From contig OY970387.1 of the NCBI GenBank assembly GCA_963719485.1, forward strand, positions 992,001 to 1,056,000: a stretch of DNA of 64,000 nt. The letters run 5' to 3'. The position numbers and the translations under genes were made by a program. Below are positions 55,189 through 64,000 of this stretch, in pieces. Source of the DNA: Bog-473 sp963719485. Its GTDB lineage: Bacteria; Actinomycetota; Acidimicrobiia; Acidimicrobiales; RAAP-2. The notes under the pieces are model-generated. The model was not told where the DNA came from, did not search any database, and worked only from the letters and a program-made list of their open reading frames with translations. Position 1 is the stretch's first letter; each line of letters starts with the position of its first letter.

Positions 55189-56385
55189 GTGCCGCACACC
55201 GACCGACACCGCCCCGGCGCCGACATGATCCCTACGTCGCCCGGCAGGTCCCACGAGGAGCGGACGGCGCGTCTCGAATTGCTCTTCGCGCAGCTGGCGT
55301 CCATCGCCGGCGACATCGTGGTCCTCCTCGGTGAAGTGGATCGGTCCCAGTCGTTTCGCGAGGACGGCGCGACCTCCCTCGGGTCCTGGGTGACCGAACG
55401 CTTCGGAGTGGCGAGTTCGACGGCACGGTCGTTGGCTCACGTCAGCGACAAGGTCGCCGAACTCCCTCACCTGATGGGTGCGCTGTGCACGGGAGAGGTG
55501 TCCTTGGACAAGGTGCGGACGGTGGCTGACGTGGCCACTCCCGCGAGCGACCAGGAACTGTGCGATGAGGCTCGGCGTTGCAGCGTGCGTGAGCTCGCTG
55601 ACGTGGCCCGTTCCCGGGCCCGGGACTCCAGATCCTCTGCCCTCACCTCCGCCGAACAGCATGAGCGTCGCTTCGTGCGCTTCAACGACCAGTTCCGCAC
55701 TGTGACGGCCCAGCTGCCGGCCGAGTCCTACGCCGAAGCCAAAGCGTGTCTCGAAGCCCGAGCCAAGGAGGTCCCCTCCGAGGGGGAGACTCCCTGGGAC
55801 CACCGGCTCTGCGACGCCTACATGGACGTGATCCGCACTTCGGGTGGTGGAGTCTCGGGCCCGCGGCCCAGAGCCAACCCCTACTTCGTCGTGGTCCACG
55901 TCCCTCTGGGTGCCCTGGTCGAGGGCGCAGCAGGCGAGACCACAGAGCTGGCCGGCGAGCTCGAGCGCGACGGGCTGATCAGCACCGAGGTGGTGCACAA
56001 GATTGCCTGTGGTGCCACCATCTCGGTGGCCGTCGACGACGACGTGGGGCACACCATGTACGAGGGCCGGGCCCGGCGCGTCCCGACCGGGCCCCAAAGG
56101 CGAGAAGTCAGACGTCGGGATCGACATTGTCGCTTCCCCGGCTGCACCCATGTGACTTTTGCCGATGTCCATCACATCGTGGCGTGGAAACACGACGGTG
56201 GCACCGATCTGGACAACCTCGTGCTCCTGTGCCGCTACCACCATGGCTTGGTCCATAGGAAAGGCTGGTCCATGACCGGCAACGCCAATGAGGAGCTCAC
56301 CGTCGTCGGTCCGACCGGCCGGGTCATGGTGTCGCGCCCATCGCCGCTGTGGACCCGGGTGGCGGACAATTCGAGACCTGGCTGA
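55189..56385 (+). CDS. DUF222/13E12-type HNH endonuclease domain protein
   Basis: 398 residues (GTG 55189; ATG 55225 is a reasonable alternative). The N-terminal DUF222 region (about 25-250) is helical: LGSWVTERFGVASSTARSLAHVSDKVAELP, VSLDKVRTVADVA. The C-terminal HNH nuclease domain has CRFPGCTHVTFADVHHIVAWKHDGGTDLDNLVLLCRYHHGLVH: two zinc-type Cys pairs, HHI and the final H. The family is multicopy in actinobacteria and sometimes called REP13E12; its role is unclear and it may be mobile-element related. A TAAAAT box lies at 55131-55136, overlapping the previous stop. Confidence 0.82.
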   Translation: MPHTDRHRPGADMIPTSPGRSHEERTARLELLFAQLASIAGDIVVLLGEVDRSQSFREDGATSLGSWVTERFGVASSTARSLAHVSDKVAELPHLMGALCTGEVSLDKVRTVADVATPASDQELCDEARRCSVRELADVARSRARDSRSSALTSAEQHERRFVRFNDQFRTVTAQLPAESYAEAKACLEARAKEVPSEGETPWDHRLCDAYMDVIRTSGGGVSGPRPRANPYFVVVHVPLGALVEGAAGETTELAGELERDGLISTEVVHKIACGATISVAVDDDVGHTMYEGRARRVPTGPQRREVRRRDRHCRFPGCTHVTFADVHHIVAWKHDGGTDLDNLVLLCRYHHGLVHRKGWSMTGNANEELTVVGPTGRVMVSRPSPLWTRVADNSRPG

Positions 56386-56417
56386 GGCTGAACCTGGGTC
56401 GCTCTCAGGAACGCGGG

Positions 56418-57101
56418 CTAGTACCGCGGCAGGGCGATGAAGGCGACGAGGTAGGCAAACAGCCCCGCGCCGACGAGCGTGCAGGCGTGGAACACCTCGT
56501 GGAAGCCGAAGACCCGGGGCCAGGGATTTGGCCACTTGCGGGCGTAGACCAGCGCCCCGACCGTGTAGGCGAAGCCCGCCACGAGCATGAGGGCGAAGCC
56601 GCCCCAGCCCAGGCTGCGGACGAGCTGGGGTGCCACGATGACCGGGCACCAGCCCACCACCACGTAGGGGATGGCGACCACCCACTGCGGTGCATCGAGG
56701 AACACCTGGCGCAGCGCGATCCCGGCGGCCGCGCCGGCCCAGACCATGACGAGGACGAGCACCTCGGCCCACCCGGTCAACGCCAGTCCGGCTACCGCCG
56801 TCGACGTCCCGGCGATGCCGACGAAGATCGCGCTGTGGTCGGCCCGCCGCATGCGCCGCCACGCCGAGGCGGACCAGCGCAGCCGATGGAACGCCGCGCT
56901 GGTGCCGAACATGGCCAACATGCCGGCGACGTAGACCGCGAGCTCTGCGGTCGCCGCGGCGTCGGGCGCGGCGGCAATCAGGAAAGGCCCCCCGATCAGC
57001 CAGGCGAAGAACGCACCGGCGTGCAGCCAGCCCCGCAGGAGCGGGCGCTCGCCGCGGTTGTCGGCCGATTTCCCCTGCTCGCCCTGGGCCAGGACGGTCA
57101 C
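56418..57101 (-). CDS. Hemolysin III/PAQR family membrane protein
   Basis: 227 residues from GTG 57101. Seven membrane helices with the PAQR/HlyIII metal-site residues: FGTSAAFHRLRW, RADHSAIFVGIAGTSTAV and the C-terminal GFHEVFHACTLVG. PAQR proteins are zinc-dependent hydrolases or membrane-homeostasis factors; haemolysis is a historical label. Its start overlaps the serB stop by four bases. Confidence 0.87.
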   Translation of the reverse strand: MTVLAQGEQGKSADNRGERPLLRGWLHAGAFFAWLIGGPFLIAAAPDAAATAELAVYVAGMLAMFGTSAAFHRLRWSASAWRRMRRADHSAIFVGIAGTSTAVAGLALTGWAEVLVLVMVWAGAAAGIALRQVFLDAPQWVVAIPYVVVGWCPVIVAPQLVRSLGWGGFALMLVAGFAYTVGALVYARKWPNPWPRVFGFHEVFHACTLVGAGLFAYLVAFIALPRY

Positions 57102-58303
57102 GTGGTCCCCCCCTGCTCCAACCGATCGGCCAGCTCCACCTCCCGGCGCGAGATACCGAGCAGGAAGAGGATGGCGTCGAGGTAGGGCACGCTGAGGGCC
57201 GCGTCGGCGGCCTGGCGCACCACGGGCTTGGCGTTGAACGCGATGCCGAGCCCGGCGGCGGCGAGCATGTCGATGTCGTTGGCCCCGTCGCCGACTGCGA
57301 TGGTGCGCGCCAGCGGGACGCCCGCCGCGGCCGCGAAGGCGGCGAGCGCCGTGGCTTTGCCGGCGCGATCGACGATGGGCCCGTCCAGCTCGCCGGTGAC
57401 GACGCCCCCGTCCAGGACGAGCACGTTGGCCGCCAGATGGTCGATGCCGAGGTCCGCCACCAGGGGAGCGATCAACTGGGTGAACCCACCGCTCACCACG
57501 GCCAGCTCGTACCCGAGCCGCTTCAGCGTCCGCACCAGCGTGCGAGCGCCGGGCGTCAAGATGATGCCGTCGCGCACGTCTTCGAGGTCCGCTTCCTTCA
57601 ACCCGGCCAGGAGCCGCACCCGGCGACGCAGCGCGTCGGCGAAGTCGACCTCACCCGCCATGGCGGCCTCGGTGACGGCGGCGACCTCGCGGCCGCACCC
57701 GCAGCGTTCGGCCAGGAGGTCGATCATCTCGCCCTGCAGCAGCGTGGAGTCAGCGTCCAGGACGATCAGATGCTTGGCCCTGCGGTGCAATCCGGCCGCC
57801 TGCACGGCCAGGTCGACCTGGCACCGCGCGGCCGCCTCGGCCAGCGCGCGGCGCAGGCCGTCGACGTCGGCCCCGGCGACGGTCAGCTCGTAGCTGTGCA
57901 CCGGGTAGGCCGCCAGGCGCACGATTCGCTCGATGTTGCCGCCACATCGGGCGATGCATCCCGTCACTGTCTCGAGGGTGGCCGCGTCGATCTCCTGTGC
58001 CAGCAGCGTGACCAGATGGCTCTCGGTGACCGCGTCGAGCTCCGCCTCCACGAGGGGCTCGACAGTCACCTCAACTCCCGCCGCGCCGAAGCGCTGCGCC
58101 AGCAGGGCGCGCACGGGCGCCAGCTGGGCCGGCATCAGCTCCGCCTCCACGCAGAGGAGCAGCCGGCCGTGGACCCGCACCTGCTCCACGTCGTCCACCA
58201 CGACACCGCGCTCGGCGAGCGCACCGAATAAGCGCTCCGAGATGCCGGGACCGTCCTGCCCGCTCACCGTCACGAGATACGGCGAGGGCACCGCCTCCGT
58301 CAC
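57098..58303 (-). CDS. serB: Phosphoserine phosphatase
   Basis: 401 residues from GTG 58303. Two N-terminal ACT domains (about 6-80 and 95-170; VTVSGQDGPGISERLFGALAERG, HLVTLLAQEIDAATLETVTGC) precede the HAD phosphatase. Catalytic DxDST is in LIVLDADSTLLQGEMIDLLAERCG, with AVVSGGFTQL (motif II), a Lys in DRAGKATAL and GDGANDIDMLAAAGLGIAFNAKP (motif III). It dephosphorylates L-phosphoserine in the last step of serine synthesis. The actinobacterial ACT-SerB form has this length. It is overlapped at both ends, by the acyltransferase upstream and hemolysin III downstream. Confidence 0.93.
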   Translation of the reverse strand: MTEAVPSPYLVTVSGQDGPGISERLFGALAERGVVVDDVEQVRVHGRLLLCVEAELMPAQLAPVRALLAQRFGAAGVEVTVEPLVEAELDAVTESHLVTLLAQEIDAATLETVTGCIARCGGNIERIVRLAAYPVHSYELTVAGADVDGLRRALAEAAARCQVDLAVQAAGLHRRAKHLIVLDADSTLLQGEMIDLLAERCGCGREVAAVTEAAMAGEVDFADALRRRVRLLAGLKEADLEDVRDGIILTPGARTLVRTLKRLGYELAVVSGGFTQLIAPLVADLGIDHLAANVLVLDGGVVTGELDGPIVDRAGKATALAAFAAAAGVPLARTIAVGDGANDIDMLAAAGLGIAFNAKPVVRQAADAALSVPYLDAILFLLGISRREVELADRLEQGGTT

Positions 58304-58962
58304 GAACGGGACACGTCCTTCTCGGTGACCCAACCGGCGCCCTCCACCCAGCGCTTCACGATGCGCGCCGGCACGCCCGCCACGACACAACGATCCGGGA
58401 CCTCGCCGCGGACGACGGCACCGGCGGCCACCACGACGTGCTCGCCGATCTGGGCCCCGGGGAGGATGACCGCGTTGGCGCCCAGCCAGCTCCCCGAGCC
58501 GATGCGCACCGGGGCTTCGGTCGGCCATTGGCGTCCGATCGGCTCGACCGGGTCCTCATAGGTGTGGTTCTGATCCGTGATGTAGACGTACGGCCCCGTC
58601 TGGATGTCGTCACCGATCACGATCTCCCAGTGGCCGACGATGTGGGAGCCGCGGCCGATGAGGCAGCGGCTGCCGATGGAGACGACGGGGTCGGTGACCA
58701 TCTCCTGCCCCGGTGCCATGCCGGCCGAGATCGAAGCACCGGGGCCGACGATCGTCTCCGCCCCGACGTGAATCAGGTGCTCGTTGTAGATGGCGCCCTG
58801 CGGAAACAACAGGCAGGCTCCCGCGCCCATGCGTCCGAAGCGCTGCCCGCGGGGATCGCCGGGGCCGATCGCCCCGAGTTCGGCGGCGCCGTCCCAGGCC
58901 GCGTGCACCAGCCGCGACAGGGGTCGCCGCAGCGGTCCAGGAAGGGAACGGGCCCAGCTCAC
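58300..58962 (-). CDS. Left-handed beta-helix acyltransferase
   Basis: 220 residues from GTG 58962. Hexapeptide repeats run from about residue 60 to 205 (VGAETIVGPGASISAGMAPG, SIGSRCLIGRGSHIVG, RIGSGSWLGANAVILPGAQIGEHVVVAAGAVVRGEVPDRCVVAGVPARIVK). The loop ITDQNHTYEDP carries the catalytic His of xenobiotic/sugar O-acetyltransferases. It would acetylate a sugar or similar hydroxyl. A TACCAT -10 box six bases before the GTG suggests a leaderless mRNA. Its stop overlaps the serB start. Confidence 0.85.
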   Translation of the reverse strand: MSWARSLPGPLRRPLSRLVHAAWDGAAELGAIGPGDPRGQRFGRMGAGACLLFPQGAIYNEHLIHVGAETIVGPGASISAGMAPGQEMVTDPVVSIGSRCLIGRGSHIVGHWEIVIGDDIQTGPYVYITDQNHTYEDPVEPIGRQWPTEAPVRIGSGSWLGANAVILPGAQIGEHVVVAAGAVVRGEVPDRCVVAGVPARIVKRWVEGAGWVTEKDVSRS

Positions 58963-58968
58963 GCACGA

Positions 58969-59038
58969 ATGGTAGGTGGTCCAGACGCCCCGGCAGCAAA
59001 GGCGCCGCAGGGCTGCATCAGGGGGTCGTGGGTAAACT
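58969..59038. promoter_or_regulatory. Divergent leaderless promoters (acyltransferase-serB operon / DMFase-like gene)
   Basis: On the minus strand TACCAT (58974-58969) ends six bases before GTG 58962. On the plus strand TAAACT (59033-59038) ends eight bases before GTG 59047. Neither start has a ribosome-binding site, so both transcripts probably start at or close to the start codon. Confidence 0.45.
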
Positions 59039-59046
59039 TCGTTGTT

Positions 59047-60753
59047 GTGCAGCCCCTCCCACCGGACGGTGGCTCCGACCCTCGGCCGCTCCCGACCCAG
59101 CGCCCCATCGACCGCCGGCAGTTCCTGCAGCTGTCCGCGCTCGGCGCCGCCGGCTTCGCCGGCGCGACCCACCTGGGCTCCCAACATCCGAAGCACCGCG
59201 TCCCGGCGCGGGCCAAGCGCCCCGGCGTGGCCCATCCCGCGGTGGTGGACACGCAGCTGCCGAGCGGCGTCATCGTGCCGACGGCGCCGTGGCTGATCGC
59301 CGAGAACGCGAAGCCCGGCACGCTGAACTGGATCTGCAACCACAACCAGCCCGACCACACGCTCGAGGGCTTCGCCAGCCAGGTGAGTGCGGCGCCCGGC
59401 GACGACGTGGCGGTGTTCGTCAGCACGACCGCGCGCGCCGTCCAGGTCCAGGCCTACCGCATGGGTTACTACCAAGGCCTCGGTGGCCGCCTCATCGTGC
59501 AGACCGACTTCGTCGCGGCCAAGGTCCAGGCTGCGCCGGTGGTCACGCCCGGCATCGGCACGGTGACCTGTCCGTGGTCGCCCACGGTCACGCTCAACAT
59601 CACGAAGGACTGGCTGCCCGGCTGCTATCTCTTGAAGCTCGTCGGTGACGGCGGCGAGGAGCAGTTCGTCCCCCTCACCATCCGCGACGACGCGTCCATG
59701 GCGTCGTACGTGTTCCAGAACAGCGTCACGACCTGGCAGGCCTACAACCTCTGGGGCAGTTACAGCCTCTACTACGGGCCCGACAAGACCGGTCGGTCCG
59801 CTTTCGCCGACCGCGCCCGCGCCGTGTCCTTCGATCGTCCCTACCCGCAGACCTGGGCGTCGGGCGCGGCCGACTTCGTCGGCAACGAGCTCCCACTGCT
59901 GTTCCACCTCGAGAGCCTCGGGCTCGACCTGACGTACTGGACCGACATCGATCTGCACGCCCGCCCGCAGCTGCTGACGAACCATCGCTGCCTCTTCAGC
60001 CTGGGCCACGACGAGTACTGGTCCCAACCCATGCGCCAGGGTGCCGCGGCCGCAAACGCCGGCGGGGTCAACCTGGCCTTTCTCGGGGCCAACGCCTGCT
60101 ACCGCCAGATCCGGTTGCAACCGACCTCGGTCGGCCCCAATCGCCTACAGGTCTGTTACAAGGACGCCGCGGAGGATCCGATGGCGCTGGAGCAGCCGGC
60201 GCTCACGACGGTCAACTGGAACCAGGCCCCGGTCAACGATCCCGAGTCCACCCTCATCGGCTCCATGTACCAGTCGGTCGGGGCCAAGGCGGACATGGTG
60301 GTCACCGACGCGTCGTCGTGGTTCTACGACGGGTGCAATCTCACGGACGGCCAGACGTTCAGCACCGTCATCCTCGGCGAGTACGACCGTTACGTGCCTT
60401 CACTGCCCGGCCCGCACAATGCCGATGTGCTGGCCCACTCCCCGGTCCCCGGACAGCTCAACTGGTCCGACATCACGTACTATACGGCGGCGGGGAACGG
60501 GGGTGGCGTGCTGGCCAGTGGATCGGCCAGCTTCGTGTCGCTGCTCGGGACCACCGGCGCCATCCCGCCCATCGTCATCGTCGGTGCCCGACCCGGCGTG
60601 ACCGACGTCATCCGCCGGGCCATGGAGAACGTCTACAGCCGTTTCGGCCTGGGTCCGGCCACCTCCTACGGGAGTTCCGGCGGCAATTGGTCGTCGATCT
60701 ACACCGGGGCCGCCGCCAGCGCGGGGACCGCCGCCGGCACTCCCTCCGCCTGA
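59047..60753 (+). CDS. Tat-exported N,N-dimethylformamidase-large-subunit-like protein
   Basis: 568 residues from GTG 59047. A twin-arginine signal (DRRQFLQLSALGAAGFAG, RR at 23-24) indicates folded export. The body matches the DMFase beta/large-subunit-like family: GTLNWICNHNQPDHTLEGFASQVSAAPGD, VQAYRMGYYQGLGG, YVFQNSVTTWQAYNLWGSYSLY, LTNHRCLFSLGHDEYWSQPMRQGA. An N-terminal beta-sandwich precedes a flavodoxin/GATase-like domain. The DMFase reaction itself needs a small subunit not seen here, so another extracytoplasmic function is likely. An HDEY motif may be at the active site. Confidence 0.77.
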   Translation: MQPLPPDGGSDPRPLPTQRPIDRRQFLQLSALGAAGFAGATHLGSQHPKHRVPARAKRPGVAHPAVVDTQLPSGVIVPTAPWLIAENAKPGTLNWICNHNQPDHTLEGFASQVSAAPGDDVAVFVSTTARAVQVQAYRMGYYQGLGGRLIVQTDFVAAKVQAAPVVTPGIGTVTCPWSPTVTLNITKDWLPGCYLLKLVGDGGEEQFVPLTIRDDASMASYVFQNSVTTWQAYNLWGSYSLYYGPDKTGRSAFADRARAVSFDRPYPQTWASGAADFVGNELPLLFHLESLGLDLTYWTDIDLHARPQLLTNHRCLFSLGHDEYWSQPMRQGAAAANAGGVNLAFLGANACYRQIRLQPTSVGPNRLQVCYKDAAEDPMALEQPALTTVNWNQAPVNDPESTLIGSMYQSVGAKADMVVTDASSWFYDGCNLTDGQTFSTVILGEYDRYVPSLPGPHNADVLAHSPVPGQLNWSDITYYTAAGNGGGVLASGSASFVSLLGTTGAIPPIVIVGARPGVTDVIRRAMENVYSRFGLGPATSYGSSGGNWSSIYTGAAASAGTAAGTPSA

Positions 60754-60844
60754 GCATCCCGCTGCGCTGAGCAGGACACGAGCGAGGCAGGGGTGGGGAT
60801 GACACCACTCGCGGGCTCCGCACCCGTACGATCGACGCCCAGCG

Positions 60845-61921
60845 ATGGCCAATTCCGAGAACGACCGCTCCAGGGCGCGCCACCCGCTCGCCTGGGGTGT
60901 GCTGGCGACCGCCGGGCTCACCGGGCTGCTCCTCAGCGCCTGCTCGTCTTCCGACCCGCCCCATCACCAGGCGGCCGCGGCCAAGGTGAAGCCGACCACC
61001 ACGACGTCCACGGCGCCGCCGGCCCCGTGCCCGCTCACCGGGTTGCCGGCGCCGTTCGGCGTGCCCCAGCGGCCCGCCATGGCGGTCAAGATCGACAACT
61101 ACCCCGACGGCCGCCCCCAGGCGGGGCTGGACAAGGCGGACATCGTGTTCGAGGAGCCGGTCGAGGGCGGCATCACCCGCTACGCCGCCGTGTTCCAGTG
61201 CCAGAACGCCTCGCTGATCGGCCCGGTCCGCTCAGCCCGCAACATCGACATCGGCATCCTCGGGCAACTGGGGAATCCGCTCTTGGCGCACGTGGGCGGC
61301 ATCAACCCGGTGCTTGCCAACATCAACGCCTCCCCGATCGTCAACGTCGACCTCGGCGCAAGCGACTCGTTACAGGTCCACCCCCCGGCCAGGAAGCCAC
61401 CTGACGCGGACTTCACCACGACCAACATCGTGTACGCCACGCACCCGACCATGACGACGCCACCGGCACCCCTGTTCACGTACTCGACGCTGCCCCAGGG
61501 GGGGAGCCCCGTCTCCACCATAAACATCGACTTCTCCGGCACCTCCAACGTCACCTGGAAGTGGAACGGCACTACCAACACGTTCCAGCGCTACTACAAC
61601 GGGACGACGCCCGACATGCTGGCCGACGGCGCTCAGAACCAGACGCCCAACGTCGTCGTGCAATACGTACCGATCAGCTACGGGCCCTGGGTCGAGAACT
61701 CCGAGGGCGGCCTGGAGGTCCAGGCCGCCATGTACCCCAACGCCAGCGGGACGGCCGTGGTCTACCGGGACGGGTACGCGATTCCTGCCACCTGGCACCG
61801 CTTGGCGCTCGGGACGCCCACCGTGTTCACGAACGCGTTCGGCGTGCCCATCCCGCTGATACCGGGCACCACGTGGGTCGAGCTCGTGCCCAGCACCATT
61901 CCGGTCACCACGACCCCCTGA
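60845..61921 (+). CDS. DUF3048 (YerB-like) lipoprotein
   Basis: 358 residues. Lipoprotein signal with lipobox LSAC (C33), then a Thr/Pro linker. The DUF3048 domain starts at CPLTGLPAPFG and includes RPAMAVKIDNYPDGRPQAGLDKADIVFEEPVEGGITRYAAVFQ, IGPVRSARNIDI and, near the C-terminus, GSGTAVVYRDG-like and GTTWVELVP. YerB-type proteins are membrane-anchored and of unknown biochemical function. TACGAT at 60827-60832 is a possible -10 box. Confidence 0.85.
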   Translation: MANSENDRSRARHPLAWGVLATAGLTGLLLSACSSSDPPHHQAAAAKVKPTTTTSTAPPAPCPLTGLPAPFGVPQRPAMAVKIDNYPDGRPQAGLDKADIVFEEPVEGGITRYAAVFQCQNASLIGPVRSARNIDIGILGQLGNPLLAHVGGINPVLANINASPIVNVDLGASDSLQVHPPARKPPDADFTTTNIVYATHPTMTTPPAPLFTYSTLPQGGSPVSTINIDFSGTSNVTWKWNGTTNTFQRYYNGTTPDMLADGAQNQTPNVVVQYVPISYGPWVENSEGGLEVQAAMYPNASGTAVVYRDGYAIPATWHRLALGTPTVFTNAFGVPIPLIPGTTWVELVPSTIPVTTTP

Positions 61922-61945
61922 GGCGGACGAGCGGACCGGAAGCTG

Positions 61946-62863
61946 TCAGCGCGGCGGCTTGCGCGCCACCAACGCAAGCAGCAGGCAGTCCTCGGCGGCG
62001 GCGAACACACCCGGATGCGCGCCGGCCTCGGCCTCGTCGAAGACACCCGCCGCCGCGCCGGCGCGCATCAGGTTGAGGCCCTTGCACTCGGTCACCTCGA
62101 AGCCGGCCCGGTCCAGCTTGGCCACGAGCTCGCCCGCCGCGTATTCGATCTCGTGGTCGTGGTTCATCAGCGCATCCGAGCGCAGACGCCACACCGGCCC
62201 GTTCGGCGTGTCGAGACAGAACCAACCGCCGGGCGCCAGGACGCGGAACGCCTCCCGTACGACGACGTCCCCGTCGGCCTCGCTGACGTGCTCAATGGAC
62301 TGGCCGCTGTAGACCAGGTCGAACGAGCCGTCGTCGTAGCGCCCGAGGTCGACCATGGAATGGAAGGCGAACTCCACCGGCCCGAGCTCGGACACGACCG
62401 TCTCGCCCGACGAGCCCCCCTGGTAGATGGCGTCACGCTCGTCGACGGGCAGATCCACCACGACCAGGCGCTCGAAGGGATAGGGGTAGCCCAGGTGCAC
62501 GAGCGCCCCGTCGGGCAGGCCCTGGTGGGTTCCACCGAGGTCGAGAATGCGCCTCGCGGGCGGCAAGCCCGACACGAATTCGCTGCGACTGACGTGCATG
62601 GAGAGCAGCACGTTGCCGATCGGCACGCGCCGGCGGAACTCCTCGGAGTGGGCCAGGGCCTCGGCCACCCCGTGCCGGGACAGCTCACCGTCGGTGAGCT
62701 TCTGGACGTACTCAGCACCACCCGCGGCGTCGGGCTCGCGGTCAAGGACGACGTTGAAGGCCAGCCGCACCGACTGCTTCGGTGGCAGGTAGCGGAACGG
62801 GACGGTCGGGACGACACGGTCGAGGACGCGGTAGGCGCGTTGCTTCCATTCACTGGCCGGCAT
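61946..62863 (-). CDS. SAM-dependent methyltransferase with N-terminal DUF4214 domain
   Basis: 305 residues from ATG 62863. Residues about 28-80 form a DUF4214-like helical domain (VRLAFNVVLDREPDAAGGAEYVQKLTDGELSRHGVAEALAHSEEF), often found in cell-surface or glycan-related proteins. Residues 105-290 are a methyltransferase with RRILDLGGTHQG, a YSGQSIEHV segment and FRVLAPGGWFCLDTPN. It may modify an envelope glycan or glycosylated target (inference). It lies 100 bases downstream of recA, where recX is often found. Confidence 0.82.
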   Translation of the reverse strand: MPASEWKQRAYRVLDRVVPTVPFRYLPPKQSVRLAFNVVLDREPDAAGGAEYVQKLTDGELSRHGVAEALAHSEEFRRRVPIGNVLLSMHVSRSEFVSGLPPARRILDLGGTHQGLPDGALVHLGYPYPFERLVVVDLPVDERDAIYQGGSSGETVVSELGPVEFAFHSMVDLGRYDDGSFDLVYSGQSIEHVSEADGDVVVREAFRVLAPGGWFCLDTPNGPVWRLRSDALMNHDHEIEYAAGELVAKLDRAGFEVTECKGLNLMRAGAAAGVFDEAEAGAHPGVFAAAEDCLLLALVARKPPR

Positions 62864-62963
62864 CGCACCATTGTGGTCCGGACGCGAAGCGCTCCGGGCC
62901 ACTGACCCGAGGGAGGCGGGAGCGGACCCGGAGGCTTCGGCGCCGTGCGAGGCGGGGGTGCGG

Positions 62964-64000
<1,037 letters not shown>

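Overview
The window is a 64 kb piece of a high-GC chromosome, most likely from an uncultured or poorly characterised actinobacterium near the Acidimicrobiia (inference). Reasons: dense G/C-ending codons, many GTG starts and 4-base ATGA/GTGA gene overlaps, several starts with a TAnnnT -10 box only 6-9 bases upstream (leaderless mRNAs), F420/LLM-type oxidoreductases, a DUF222-HNH protein, a mycobacterium-like CYP51 locus, and secreted proteins with repeated GYW..(S/T)DGG(I/V)F units.

1-5.8 kb is accessory DNA. It is visibly lower in GC and carries small unrelated genes (two methyltransferases, an HTH/Clp_N pair, rifampin ADP-ribosyltransferase arr, a GNAT, a VOC protein). It ends at a decayed tyrosine integrase, a tRNA-Lys(TTT), and a short tandem repeat built from the tRNA 3' end. 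Two of its genes are frameshifted.

5.9-19.2 kb holds an LLM oxidoreductase, a fatty-acyl-AMP-ligase-like enzyme, a large secreted repeat protein, an acyl carrier protein with an overlapping acetyltransferase, an MpaB-type oxygenase overlapping a cyclase-AAA regulator, a membrane-anchored Thr-rich protein and an alpha/beta hydrolase.

19.2-33.3 kb looks like one signalling/export module. Two MacB/FtsX-type permeases flank two response regulators, a membrane histidine kinase, one ABC ATPase, a receiver-cyclase fusion, a cyclic-nucleotide-binding protein, a metallo-beta-lactamase-fold hydrolase that could be a phosphodiesterase, and an FAD oxidoreductase. Its core is a pair of divergent operons starting near 27.4 kb.

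33.3-44.1 kb has a second LLM oxidoreductase, a dienelactone hydrolase/DUF6295/phosphotransferase operon, a secreted NHL protein overlapping a Tat-exported GH78-like enzyme, an ABM-like protein, a GT-C membrane glycosyltransferase and a frameshifted lipoprotein hydrolase.

44.1-55.1 kb is a divergent pair of operons. Leftward: a hypothetical protein, TetR, CYP123-like P450, SDR, CYP51, ferredoxin and an NTF2-like protein, in the order I recall for Mycobacterium tuberculosis Rv0767c-Rv0763c. Rightward: six CoA/redox catabolic genes, one of them frameshifted.

55.1-64 kb holds a DUF222-HNH protein, the acyltransferase-serB-hemolysin III operon, a Tat-exported DMFase-like protein, a DUF3048 lipoprotein, a DUF4214 methyltransferase and the 3' part of recA, which runs off the right edge.

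Four protein genes carry an apparent single-base frameshift. These could be true pseudogenes or base-call errors, and the window alone cannot decide.
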